NCBI GenBank assembly: GCA_023622765.1
Contig: JAMNYO010000032.1
Coordinates: 1-45,935 of the forward strand
Source of the DNA: Bacteroidota bacterium
GTDB lineage: Bacteria; Bacteroidota; Bacteroidia; Bacteroidales; Dysgonomonadaceae
Length of the DNA: 45,935 bases
Direction: 5' to 3'
The translations under genes were made by a program, and so were the position numbers. Shown here one piece after another: positions 28,978 to 37,691 of the stretch (the first letter of the stretch is position 1; each line of letters starts with the position of its first letter). The notes below the pieces were generated by a model that ran no database searches, had not been told where the DNA came from, and saw nothing but the letters and a program-made list of their open reading frames with translations.

Positions 28978-30117
28978 ATGAAACATCCTGAGAATGATCC
29001 CAAATATGTGGGGATAAGCGTTAACAAGGGGGTGGTTCAGCCCCCTAGTGTGAATCCCTACCTCAAAAGGCGACCTAAGGGGGTAAAGCGGACGGTGGAC
29101 GAGTACGTGGAGGGCATCCTGTCGGGCGACCGGGTAATCCTGAGCCAGGCGGTTACCCTGGTGGAGAGTTCCTTGCCATCACACGCTGAAAAAGCGCAGG
29201 CCATCATTGAAAAGTGCTTGCCACATGCGGCAAACTCTATCAGGGTCGGGATAACGGGTGTGCCGGGTGCGGGGAAAAGTACCTCCATCGACACCTTTGG
29301 CATGTACCTCTTGGAAAAAGGGCATAAGTTGGCGGTACTGGCCATCGACCCTTCCAGTGAACTATCGAAAGGCAGCATCCTGGGCGATAAAACGCGCATG
29401 GAGCGGTTATCCAATGAGCCTAACGCGTTTATTCGTCCCTCCCCCTCGGCGGGATCGCTCGGCGGAGTGGCTCGTAAAACCCGGGAGACCATCGTGCTAT
29501 GCGAGGCAGCCGGGTTTGACTACGTTTTCGTCGAGACCGTGGGTGTGGGGCAGTCTGAGACGGCGGTCCACTCCATGGTCGATTTCTTCCTCCTGATCCA
29601 GTTGGCCGGGACGGGGGATGAGCTGCAAGGTATCAAGCGGGGGATCATGGAGATGGCCGATGGCATCGTGATTAACAAGGCAGATGGCGATAACATCCGA
29701 AAGGCGCAGATGGCTCAACGCCATTATAGCAACGCGCTGCAGCTCTTTCCGTTACCCGAATCGGGGTGGAGCCCCGAGGTGCTTACCTATTCCGGTTACT
29801 ACGGGTTGGGGATAGCGGAGGTGTGGGATATGGTGCGCCGTTACATCGATTTCGTGAAGCAAAACGGCTACTTCAACCGCAAGCGGAAGGAGCAGTCGAA
29901 GTATTGGATGTTCGAAACCATTAACGAGCGACTTTGCGGCAGCTTTTACAATGATCCCGAGATTTCCCAGTTGATTACTCAACTTGAAGAGGAGGTGCTG
30001 CAATCGCGTAAAACCTCGTTCGTCGCTGCGCGGGAAGCGCTCGACACCTACTTCGCCCGACAATCTCTCCTTAATGATGCCTTGGCCCAATCGGTGCGGC
30101 CTGAGGAGAAGCAGTAG
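28978..30117 (+). CDS. meaB: MeaB/ArgK-family G3E-like P-loop GTPase (methylmalonyl-CoA mutase chaperone)
   Basis: MeaB-type GTPases load and protect adenosylcobalamin on methylmalonyl-CoA mutase, in the cytoplasm. The 379-residue product has Walker A GVPGAGKST (94-102), a long DPSS switch region (LAIDPSSELSKGSILGDKTR), the conserved FIRPSPSAGSLGGVARKT stretch, and a Walker B-like FVETVGVGQSE with NKADG for guanine recognition. The mutase subunits are not in this window, although the pair is often neighbouring. ArgK is an older name for the family and does not imply arginine transport. It lies about 100 bp after the DUF1573 terminator; a GTTTTGC/GCAAAAAC inverted repeat (28914-28935) lies upstream. 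Confidence 0.92.
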   Translation: MKHPENDPKYVGISVNKGVVQPPSVNPYLKRRPKGVKRTVDEYVEGILSGDRVILSQAVTLVESSLPSHAEKAQAIIEKCLPHAANSIRVGITGVPGAGKSTSIDTFGMYLLEKGHKLAVLAIDPSSELSKGSILGDKTRMERLSNEPNAFIRPSPSAGSLGGVARKTRETIVLCEAAGFDYVFVETVGVGQSETAVHSMVDFFLLIQLAGTGDELQGIKRGIMEMADGIVINKADGDNIRKAQMAQRHYSNALQLFPLPESGWSPEVLTYSGYYGLGIAEVWDMVRRYIDFVKQNGYFNRKRKEQSKYWMFETINERLCGSFYNDPEISQLITQLEEEVLQSRKTSFVAAREALDTYFARQSLLNDALAQSVRPEEKQ

Positions 30118-30170
30118 AAGCCTGCAGGCAGGCATTTATACCTGTTTACCTAAAATGGTGTAAGACTACA

Positions 30171-30857
30171 ATGATAAGAAGACAACTTTTCAACGAGAAC
30201 AGCCAGTTGGCCGATCTGTTGCTGGTCAATATCAACCTCATGCATATCCTGCCCAGGTTTAAAATCGATGTCGGCGTCGGTGAAAGTACCGTCAAACAGA
30301 TTTGCGAGGAGAGAAACATCTCTATCCCCCTCTTCCTGATGGTGTGCAAAGTCTATAGCCTCGATAACTACACCATCAGCCAGGCGACGGTGGACCGTAT
30401 CCCCGTGGACCAGCTGTTGGGCTACCTGCACAACTCCCACACCGACTACATCGAGAACAGGGTACCGAGCGTGATCAGAAGCATTATCGACATTACTCAA
30501 TCCTCCTACAGCAGCCACTTTAAAGCATTCTTGCAAAAATACAAGGAGGATACCGACATCCATTTCGCATACGAAGAGGAGGTACTGTTTCCCTACATCA
30601 ATGCCCTGCTGAATGGCGAGAAAACGGAGCGGTACAACATAAAGGAGTTTCAAGCCAATCACACCAACATACAGGAGAGTTTGAACGACCTGAAGAACTT
30701 GTTAGTCAAGTACGCGCCGCTGGAGGTGGAGTTCGAGAAAAAGAGAAAGGCAATCTCCGAGCTATTTCTCTTGGAGGAGGACCTTAACAAGCATCACGTG
30801 ATAGAGGATGAGATATTGGTGGCCGTGGTGAGCGCTATTGAAAAGGAATTGAGATGA
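30171..30857 (+). CDS. Hemerythrin-domain protein with degenerate ScdA-like N-terminus
   Basis: The C-terminal half (about residues 80-225) is a four-helix hemerythrin domain. Likely di-iron ligands are His87/His90 in LHNSHTDY, His131 with Glu135-137 in HFAYEEE, His164 in NHTNIQ, and His208/209 with Glu212 in HHVIEDE. The N-terminal half (about 15-60) resembles the ScdA/RIC (YtfE) N-terminal domain, but the usual CCGG cysteine pair is VGVG (34-37). Such proteins repair nitrosatively or oxidatively damaged iron-sulfur or iron sites, or sense O2/NO. The stop overlaps the next gene by ATGA, which suggests that the regulator there acts with this protein. Exact role is inference. Confidence 0.8.
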   Translation: MIRRQLFNENSQLADLLLVNINLMHILPRFKIDVGVGESTVKQICEERNISIPLFLMVCKVYSLDNYTISQATVDRIPVDQLLGYLHNSHTDYIENRVPSVIRSIIDITQSSYSSHFKAFLQKYKEDTDIHFAYEEEVLFPYINALLNGEKTERYNIKEFQANHTNIQESLNDLKNLLVKYAPLEVEFEKKRKAISELFLLEEDLNKHHVIEDEILVAVVSAIEKELR

Positions 30858-31477
30858 GTGTAAGCGACCAATATAGCGTAGCCATCATTGAGCCGTCGCG
30901 GATTATCAGTCAGGGACTTATGGCGATTCTGCACGACACTGATTTCCGCGTGGTGAGGCAGTTTGAAACTATAGATGATTTTAAGCAGTGGGAGGCGGTC
31001 TTGCCGGAGGAGAAGCGCGTGGATGTCGTGCTGCTTAATCCCGCGCTGTTTGGGACACACCCATCTCAGTCACTGAACAGTTTTTTCCCCGATGCCTGCT
31101 CATCACTTGTGGCTATGCTCTACAGTTACACCCCTCAAGAACTCCTGCTTGAATTTGATGCGATCATAGGTATTCACGACGAACCCATAACCATCATCGA
31201 GAAGCTACGAGACGCCGTGACAGTTGCTTCGAAACGGCTGGATTGCCAGAACATGGATAAGCAGGAGTTAACCAAGCGCGAAATGGAGATCTTGGCCTAC
31301 GTGGTGAAGGGGTTGACCAATAAGGAGATTGGTGAGAAGTTGTGTATATCCATTCACACGGTGATCTCGCATCGAAAAAATATCGTTCATAAGACGGGCA
31401 TCAAAACCGTTTCGGGTCTGTTGATGTACGCGCTTTTCAATGATATCGTCACGGTGGAAGATATCCCACGCGAGTAG
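30854..31477 (+). CDS. LuxR/NarL-type transcriptional regulator with pseudo-receiver
   Basis: The 207-residue protein has a C-terminal helix-turn-helix of the LuxR type (about 137-176: LTKREMEILAYVVKGLTNKEIG, then SIHTVISHRKNI). The N-terminal part (about 7-120) has a receiver-like fold, but the acidic pair that usually binds Mg is EP (13-14), and the phosphoacceptor position reads LLNPALF with Asn62. It therefore probably cannot be phosphorylated by normal chemistry. No sensor kinase is beside it. The 4-bp overlap with the hemerythrin gene makes O2, NO or iron state a plausible input, perhaps by protein-protein contact; this is inference. A downstream metal transporter (31609) is a possible target. 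Confidence 0.85.
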   Translation: MSVSDQYSVAIIEPSRIISQGLMAILHDTDFRVVRQFETIDDFKQWEAVLPEEKRVDVVLLNPALFGTHPSQSLNSFFPDACSSLVAMLYSYTPQELLLEFDAIIGIHDEPITIIEKLRDAVTVASKRLDCQNMDKQELTKREMEILAYVVKGLTNKEIGEKLCISIHTVISHRKNIVHKTGIKTVSGLLMYALFNDIVTVEDIPRE

Positions 31478-31608
31478 TGCTTTTGCTCATCTCGCTTCCT
31501 TGTTTCCTTGCGAAAAGATAACCTTACAAGAAAAATACCAACAAATGGCGATTGTTTGTTAGCGATAATTGTGCCAACTTCGCGCTTTGTAAAATAGATT
31601 CATTCAAC

Positions 31609-32514
31609 ATGGAAACGATAGAAGTGGCACAAAATCAGGTGCTCATCGCTTTTTTAATTACCCTGTTCGCTGGTCTCTCGACCGGTGTGGGTGGGGCCAT
31701 CGCGTTTTTTACGAAGCGGACTAACAAGACGCTTCTGTCAGTATCGTTGGGGTTCTCCGCCGGTATCATGATCTACGTTTCGTTTGTAGAACTTTTATCC
31801 GACTCGTTTGACACCTTGAGGGAAATATACGGCGGCATGACGGGCGAGTTTTACGCCATCCTCTCCTTTTTCGCCGGTATTTTCGTGATAGCGATTATCG
31901 ACCGACTGGTGCCGGAGCGAGCCAATCCCCACGAAATGCACTCGGTGGAAGAGCTCAAATGCCTGTCTGAGAAAAGGGGAGCGACCGAGGGAGCGATTAA
32001 AGGGGTTGCCAGGCGAAAAAACAAGGGAAAGACGGTGAGATTGGAAGGCAAACGGGAAATAGACCACAAAATGCTGCGTATTGGTTTATTTACCGCGCTG
32101 GTAATAGCTATCCACAACTTTCCAGAGGGTATGGTGACCTTCCTGTCCGGCTTAAAGGATATAAAGATAGCGATCCCGATTGCCATCGCCGTTGCCATCC
32201 ATAATATCCCGGAAGGGATCGCCGTTTCAGTCCCGATATGTTACGCGACGGGTAACCGAAAAAAGGCATTTTGGTTGTCGCTTGTTTCGGGGTTGTCCGA
32301 GCCTTTGGGCGCTATCGTGGGCTACCTGTTGCTGGCCCCTTTCCTTACGGAAGCGATGTTGGGGGTACTGTTCGGGATGATCGCCGGCATCATGGTCTAC
32401 ATCTCGTTTGATGAGTTGCTGCCCGCGGCCGAAGAGTACGGGAAACACCACCACGCCATTTACGGGTTGATAGGCGGAATGGCTGTTATGTCGTTAAGTC
32501 TGCTCTTTTTATAA
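31609..32514 (+). CDS. zupT: ZIP-family metal transporter (ZupT-like)
   Basis: ZIP proteins import Zn2+ and other divalent metals across the inner membrane. I start at the ATG at 31609 (301 residues), because the frame from 31552 adds 19 residues that are not membrane-like, while METIEVAQNQ leads into the first membrane helix. Eight membrane segments are visible. The metal-binding helices carry the paired family motifs HNFPEG (169-174) and HNIPEG (198-203), which set this in the ZupT group. A cytoplasmic loop between helices 3 and 4 (about 100-155) is extended and basic, with few His residues, unlike His-rich loops in some relatives. A terminator follows (32534-32572). Confidence 0.93.
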   Translation: METIEVAQNQVLIAFLITLFAGLSTGVGGAIAFFTKRTNKTLLSVSLGFSAGIMIYVSFVELLSDSFDTLREIYGGMTGEFYAILSFFAGIFVIAIIDRLVPERANPHEMHSVEELKCLSEKRGATEGAIKGVARRKNKGKTVRLEGKREIDHKMLRIGLFTALVIAIHNFPEGMVTFLSGLKDIKIAIPIAIAVAIHNIPEGIAVSVPICYATGNRKKAFWLSLVSGLSEPLGAIVGYLLLAPFLTEAMLGVLFGMIAGIMVYISFDELLPAAEEYGKHHHAIYGLIGGMAVMSLSLLFL

Positions 32515-32533
32515 CTATTCTCTATATAATTCC

Positions 32534-32572
32534 CCCGTTTTTTCGGCAAAATGGTTGAAAAAAGGGATTTTT
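32534..32572 (+). terminator. Terminator after zupT
   Basis: A 9-bp stem CCC-TTTTTTC/GAAAAAAGGG with one bulged G (32534-32544 with 32557-32566) is followed by TTTTT. It is 20 bp after the zupT stop. Confidence 0.7.
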
Positions 32573-32580
32573 CATCTATT

Positions 32581-32775
32581 TTTGTTTTTTAAATGTTTCA
32601 ATGCGCATTTATCTTCGGCAGGTTGTGTATGTTCGGGGTTGATAGTTTCCTTTTTAAACTGTTTTATGCGCGTTCTGTGTTTCACCGGTGCTGTGTAAGA
32701 GAGTTGGGTTACGATTGTTTACACCATTCTATGTGCGTTTTCCCCGTGGGATATACAAACAGATGGGTCGTCTGA
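32581..32775 (+). repeat. Three degenerate 65-bp direct repeats upstream of the peptidase locus
   Basis: The sequence ATGYGCRTTY occurs at 32601, 32666 and 32731, exactly 65 bp apart. Aligning the 65-mers (32581-32645, 32646-32710, 32711-32775) gives 21 of 30 matches between units 1 and 2 over the first 30 bases and 18 of 30 between units 2 and 3; the second halves match less well. Confidence 0.45.
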
Positions 32776-32815
32776 ATAGGTTCCGTACACCGAAACATAA
32801 AGATATAATAAGCTT

Positions 32816-34819
32816 ATGAAAATCCGTAAGGTCTTCATCTTGTCGCTGTTTGTTATCCTGTTGGGTGGTTCAGTCACCGCAGCCAAAAAAGCGGGGAGTT
32901 TTGCTATCGTCATTGATCAGGAGGTGATGGAGCGTTGCAAGGTTTCCATCGATCAATATGCCGCGTCGGTAGAGGCCGATGGGCTGAAGACGATGGTCAT
33001 CGTGGATCGGTGGGGCGTTCCGGATTCCATCCGCGAAGTGTTGCATGGTTTATATTTGACCCAGAACCTCGAGGGTGTCGTATTCGTGGGTGATATCCCC
33101 GTGCCGATGATTAGAAATGGGCAGCACCTCACCACGGCGTTTAAAATGGATCAAGCAAGGGCTTGGAACCGCTCCTCTGTGCCATCCGATCGGTTCTACG
33201 ATGATTTCGACCTGCGGTTCGAGTACCTGAAAAGGGACAGCCTCAACACGCTCTATCACTATTACAACCTCTCCCCCGAGGGTGCACAGTCGGTGCAAAG
33301 TGAGATCTACTCGGCCAGGATCAAGCCGCCCAAACGGGACGGTAAAACGAGGTTCGAGCTGATTGACGATTTCCTGAATAAGGCGGTTCGGGAGAAAGAG
33401 TCGGCCCGAACCATCTTGAACGTCACCTTCTTTGCAGGGCATGGCTACAACTCCGGTTGCCTGGTGGCCCGGCAAGATGAAAGAATCGCCCTTACCGGTC
33501 AGTTCGTGAACCTGGCTAACGGCAAGGGAATGCTGAACTACATTGATCATAGCCAGGACGATTACGTGAAGCCGAGGCTGATGGCCGAAGTGGGGAGGGA
33601 GGAGCTGGACCTGGCTATCCTGCATCACCATGGAGCTCCCGAAACGCAACTCCTAAACGGGATTCCCAATACTAGTACAGCCAGTATCTGGTTAGAGATG
33701 GCCCGGAAATTTTTCCGGGGGAAAATCAGGAGTGCAGAAGATTCCATCGCTTCAAAGCAGTACTATATCGACAATTACAATATTCCCGAATCGTGGGTGG
33801 CCAACGTGTTTAATCCCGAGGTCGTGCTACAGGACAGCCTGTTGGACGCCTCGTTGGATATCCATATAGAGGATCTGGAGGGATACGAGCCGGGAGCCCG
33901 GTTCGTTATGTTGGACGCCTGCTTCAACGGGTCGTTCCACCTGGATGACTACCTCAGTGGGCACTATATTTTCAACCCGGGGCACACGGTGGTGGTGCGT
34001 GGCGACCTGAGCGATCTCAACTACAGTATAGCACATCGGCGCAACGACGTGAAGCGTTGGAAGAAGCTGCTGAAAGATGATAACCCCGAGGTGAAGGCGT
34101 TGGCGATGAAGGTGCTCTACGCCCGCGGGGTATTGTCGCTGGAGGAGCTCTATCGGATTCAGGTAACCGATCCTGTATCGACCGTGAGGCTGATGGCGTT
34201 CCACCTGATTCATAAAAAGCCTAACGAGATGGCGGTGCCCTCCATCCTGGCGGGGCTGTATGATAGCTACGAGCTGATCCGCCGTTTCGCCGCGATAGAG
34301 GCGGGCCGTAATCAGTCGCCCCTCCTGTTGGAGGAGGTGATGAAGGGTCGGGTAGCACCGGCTACCACCAAGCGGGTGGAATTCCAGCTTAGGGATGCGA
34401 GTGAAGCCTACCCGCGGCAAGAGGCCCTGCGTGCTTACGATGCGGCCCTGGAAGGGAAAGAGGGGGTGTGGTACGAGGAGAAAGCCAAGGAAAAGGCAAA
34501 GCTTGAGGCCACGCTTGAAAGGAGAGAGAAGGATTTCGAGAACCTGTTCGATCCCGAGGTGAAGGCACGCGAGAAGCGTTTAACCATCACGGGGCTTCGC
34601 AACTCCAACAACGTGGCTTACTTGGATCACCTGTTTCGCTTTATGAATGAGTCGGACGATATCGGGTTGAAACTCTACCTGGCCGAGGCGTTCGGGTGGT
34701 TTACCCATTCCTGGAAACGGGAAGAGATTGTCGGGTTCTGTCGGGCTCGCGCAGCCGTGGAGAGCGATGAGGCAGTGAAGAATGAATTATTGCGCACCGT
34801 GAGGCGGTTAACCGATTAG
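32816..34819 (+). CDS. Secreted C25/caspase-like peptidase with HEAT-type repeats, paralog 1
   Basis: A 667-residue protein with a signal peptide (about 1-22, ending VTA). The peptidase half has the clan CD layout: VVFVGDIPVPMI (88-99), SVPSDRFYDDFDL (121-133) like the PSD..Y.D.D motif of C25 (gingipain) peptidases, a first GHGYN (208-212), the catalytic HHHG (270-273) and DACFNG (367-372) with nucleophile Cys369. Residues of about 420-660 are HEAT-like helical repeats, with KALAMKVLYARG and SVRLMAFHL-type helices. Relative to the paralog at 40513, about 40 residues after the last core strand (near residue 395) are missing, including the VNVLQDK and GDPTF motifs; the deletion keeps the frame. 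First gene of a six-gene run; substrate unknown. Confidence 0.75.
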   Translation: MKIRKVFILSLFVILLGGSVTAAKKAGSFAIVIDQEVMERCKVSIDQYAASVEADGLKTMVIVDRWGVPDSIREVLHGLYLTQNLEGVVFVGDIPVPMIRNGQHLTTAFKMDQARAWNRSSVPSDRFYDDFDLRFEYLKRDSLNTLYHYYNLSPEGAQSVQSEIYSARIKPPKRDGKTRFELIDDFLNKAVREKESARTILNVTFFAGHGYNSGCLVARQDERIALTGQFVNLANGKGMLNYIDHSQDDYVKPRLMAEVGREELDLAILHHHGAPETQLLNGIPNTSTASIWLEMARKFFRGKIRSAEDSIASKQYYIDNYNIPESWVANVFNPEVVLQDSLLDASLDIHIEDLEGYEPGARFVMLDACFNGSFHLDDYLSGHYIFNPGHTVVVRGDLSDLNYSIAHRRNDVKRWKKLLKDDNPEVKALAMKVLYARGVLSLEELYRIQVTDPVSTVRLMAFHLIHKKPNEMAVPSILAGLYDSYELIRRFAAIEAGRNQSPLLLEEVMKGRVAPATTKRVEFQLRDASEAYPRQEALRAYDAALEGKEGVWYEEKAKEKAKLEATLERREKDFENLFDPEVKAREKRLTITGLRNSNNVAYLDHLFRFMNESDDIGLKLYLAEAFGWFTHSWKREEIVGFCRARAAVESDEAVKNELLRTVRRLTD

Positions 34820-34833
34820 CCGACTGACGAGGC

Positions 34834-37542
34834 ATGCGAAACGAGAAAAACGAGAAAAACGAAAAAAAAATGATGCATATGATGAGAACCGTGTATTCAA
34901 AAATTAGAACGGGTCGCCCGTTAACCAGGGGGTTATGTTTGTTGATCCTACTGGTTGTGGGGTGTACTCACCTCCATGCCCAATCCACTCCCGCGACATT
35001 AACGGGAAGGGTGGTAGAGGCTGAGGACGAAAGCAAGCCGATAGAGTTTGCCACCGTGCAGGTTTTGCCCCAGGCGGTGGGCGTGGTTACCAATAGCAAG
35101 GGGGAGTTCACGTTCGACCGGTTGGCATCGGGGCGCATCAACGTGAAGGTCGACTTCTTGGGAATGGAGCCGATCGATACCACCTTTACCCTGGCACCGG
35201 GAAGCCATAACGAAATGGTGTTCCGGATGCAGGAGAGCACCTTCAGGCTCGACCAGTTCGCTGCATGACATCATGCAACTGCTGCCGGGTGGGGTAACCT
35301 CTGGCGGAAGTGGTCTTTCCAGTGCCAAGACGTTATCTATCAGGAGTTTGGGGGATAGCCGTGTGAACAGTATGGGTACCGCCATCGTGGTCGATGGGGC
35401 ACCCCTCTCGAACAACGCCAACCTGCAGACCCTGTCACCCGCCATTAGCGGTGGGGGAGCGGTAGTGGGTGGTGGCTCTTCGCCCAACTCGGGGCTCGAC
35501 GTGCGCTCTATCTCGACCGATAACATCGAGTCGGTAGAGGTGATCCGCGGGATCCCCTCGGTTGAGCACGGCGACCTCACGTCGGGTGCGGTGTTGATAA
35601 AATCCAAGGCGGGGCGTGAGCCGTTGACCATCCGTTTTAAAACGGACCCCCAGATCTACCAAGCTTCGGTGGGTAAGGGGATGAACTTGGGTGAACGGAG
35701 GGGGAACCTGAACGTGAGCGGAGACTACGCGTACAGCGTTACAGACGTCACCGAGTCGTACGCCTACTACCAGCGTGCCACCGCCCGCGCCATGTATTCC
35801 AATCTGTTTGGTAACCTGTCGAGCAATAGCGCTCTTGACTTCTCCCTGGGTAAGGACACCCGGGAGATGAACCCCGACGACCAGCGCACCCAGCTGGCCA
35901 CCGGCTCGAAGGATGTGGCGTTGCGGTTCAATACCAACGGCACCTGGAACATCAACAAGGGGTGGCTGAGCGATGTGAAATACGCCGTTTCGGGGAGTTA
36001 CCGGGATAAGCACTCCTTCTCGCAGCAGCTTCTCGGCAACGCGTTTTCCGCCTACTCCATGTCGAACACCGATGGGGCTGTCCTGCCAACGAGTACTTTA
36101 GCCGGTACGATATCTACGGCAAGGAGGTGAACCTCTTTGCCAACCTGAACGCCTCCCTGTTGAAAACCACGAGCAACTTGACGAACCGTATCCTGCTGGG
36201 TGTCAACTTTAAAACGGACGGAAACCTGGGTGACGGGAAGGTGTACGACCTGGAGAACCCTCCTTACAGGGTGTTGTCTTCCGAGAACTCTTCACCCCGC
36301 CCCAGGAAATACTCCTCTATCCCGTTTATCAACCAACTGTCGCTCTACGCCGAGGAGAACTTGTCGTGGCGACTGAACAGGCGGGAGCTCATCGTGCAGG
36401 CGGGTGTTCGTTACGACAACATCAACGGGAAGAACGCTTTCTCACCCCGCACCAACCTTTCCTTCGAGCTCCTGCCCGAAAGGTTATGGCTGAGGGGAGG
36501 CGCGGGCATCACGGCGAAGGCCCCCACCACGCTCTACCTCTATCCTGAGAACGCCTACTTCGATTTCGTCCACTTCAATACGCTCAACATGTCGAATGTT
36601 CCCGCGGCGGAGCAGCTCTTTCTCTCCTCTACTCGGGTGTTCAACACCGAGAACGGGAACCTGAAAATAGCAACCAATAACAAACAAGAGGTGGGAATCG
36701 ACGTTAGGGTCAACCGGATGCGTTTCTCGGTGACTACCTACAGCGAAGAGATGAAAAACGGGTATCGCCTGGCTACCACTCTGGATACCTACCACCTGTT
36801 GAACTATACCATCTACGAGGAGGCGACCCCGAATCCGGGTACGATACCCACGCTTAAAGAGAAGGAGCGGCACAATATCTTCGTCTCCTACGCTACCCCC
36901 ACCAACGATGTAAGGTCGCATAACCGGGGGGTGGAATACGATTTTGATTTTGGTAGGATCAACGCCATTCGCACCTCGTTTGTGCTGAACGGTGCCTACA
37001 TGCGTTCTACCGACTGGAATGAGGGGTACACCTTTAGTAACCAGAAGAACCTCAACCAGTTGGAGAGGAACGTGGGGGTTTACGAACCGGGAACGACAAA
37101 ATATGAGCGGGAGCGGCTGGTCACCACGCTACGGGCTACCCACAACATTCCCTCCATCGGGTTCGTCGTGACGGGTACTGCCCAGGTGAGTTGGATAGAC
37201 AAGTCCTGGACCAACTACGGGAACGATACCACCTTCGTCTCCTACATCTCGCGGGTTGACGGGAAGGTAAAGCCGTTTAACGCTTCGATGAAGAATGACG
37301 ATGAGTTCAAGTACCTGTTTGAACGCAAGAGCCCAACCCGCTTTATCGCGGAGTCGTATCCTCCCGTGCTGCTGATCAACTTCCATCTCACCAAAGAGAT
37401 TGGGGAGAAGGTAAGGGCTTCGTTCTACGCGAACAACATGTTTAACAGCCGACCGCTCTACGAGAGCAAAAGGTCGCCCGGCTCGTTTAGCCGACTCAAT
37501 TTCCCCATCACGTTCGGGTTTGAACTGGTATTGAAGTTGTAG
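34834..37542 (+). pseudogene. TonB-dependent receptor, read in three frames with two internal losses
   Basis: The pieces are residues encoded by 34834-35268, 35273-36130 and 36127-37542. The likely start is the ATG at 34870, since the earlier codons lie in an AACGAGAAA repeat; a signal peptide ends LHAQ. Next come a carboxypeptidase-regulatory-like domain, plug (IMQLLPGGVTSGG, then AIVVDGAPLSNNAN and SVEVIRGIPSVEHG) and barrel, ending FELVLKL. At about 35252 the frame changes between FRLD and SLHDIMQLL, and the usual DEVVVTAE TonB-box segment is missing (about 90 nt). At about 36085 it changes again between DGAVL and NEYFSRYDIYGKEVN, with another 80-120 nt apparently lost. It lies between the peptidase paralog 1 and a DUF4876-like lipoprotein. 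Confidence 0.75.
34840..34870 (+). repeat. Three 9-bp direct repeats and an A9 run at the receptor start
   Basis: AACGAGAAA-type units follow one another three times and end in nine A that include the first base of the likely start codon. The unit length is a multiple of three, so gain or loss would change only a non-conserved N-terminal run (NEKNEKNEKK) or the leader. Confidence 0.5.
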
Positions 37543-37546
37543 CCGC

Positions 37547-37615
37547 GTGGAATCCAGGGGTGAGCCAATTGGATTCCACTTGGATGTCTATTGGATGTCG
37601 CTTGGTTGCCGCTGG
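37547..37615 (+). repeat. Inverted repeat followed by four 11-bp direct repeats
   Basis: GTGGAATCC (37547-37555) and GGATTCCAC (37571-37579) are a perfect 9-bp inverted repeat with a 15-nt gap. Overlapping its right arm, four 11-bp units follow without gaps: TTGGATTCCAC, TTGGATGTCTA, TTGGATGTCGC, TTGGTTGCCGC (37569-37612). They lie 5 bp after the receptor stop and about 80 bp before the lipoprotein start. Confidence 0.6.
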
Positions 37616-37691
37616 TACCCCGCCTTGAAAAGGGCTCAGGATGAAAAAAACAAATGTATAAAAGGTGTCGAAAATAAATAGTTGTGATAAA

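Larger units (their letters stand above)
32515..32815. other. Intergenic leader of the peptidase/TonB locus
   Basis: This 301-bp gap holds the zupT terminator and then three degenerate copies of a 65-bp repeat (32581-32775). No clear TAnnTTTG box is visible before the 32816 gene. A short Cys-rich ORF (32593-32775) covers the repeats but is not protein-like. Confidence 0.6.

Noticed and set aside
31555-31589. Promoter for zupT (TTTG and GCGCTTTG)
   Set aside because: The spacing is 23 bp and the second box lacks the TA, so the match is poor.
32593-32775. 60-codon Cys/Phe-rich ORF before the peptidase locus
   Set aside because: Composition is not protein-like, there is no ribosome-binding site, and it exactly covers the 65-bp repeats.
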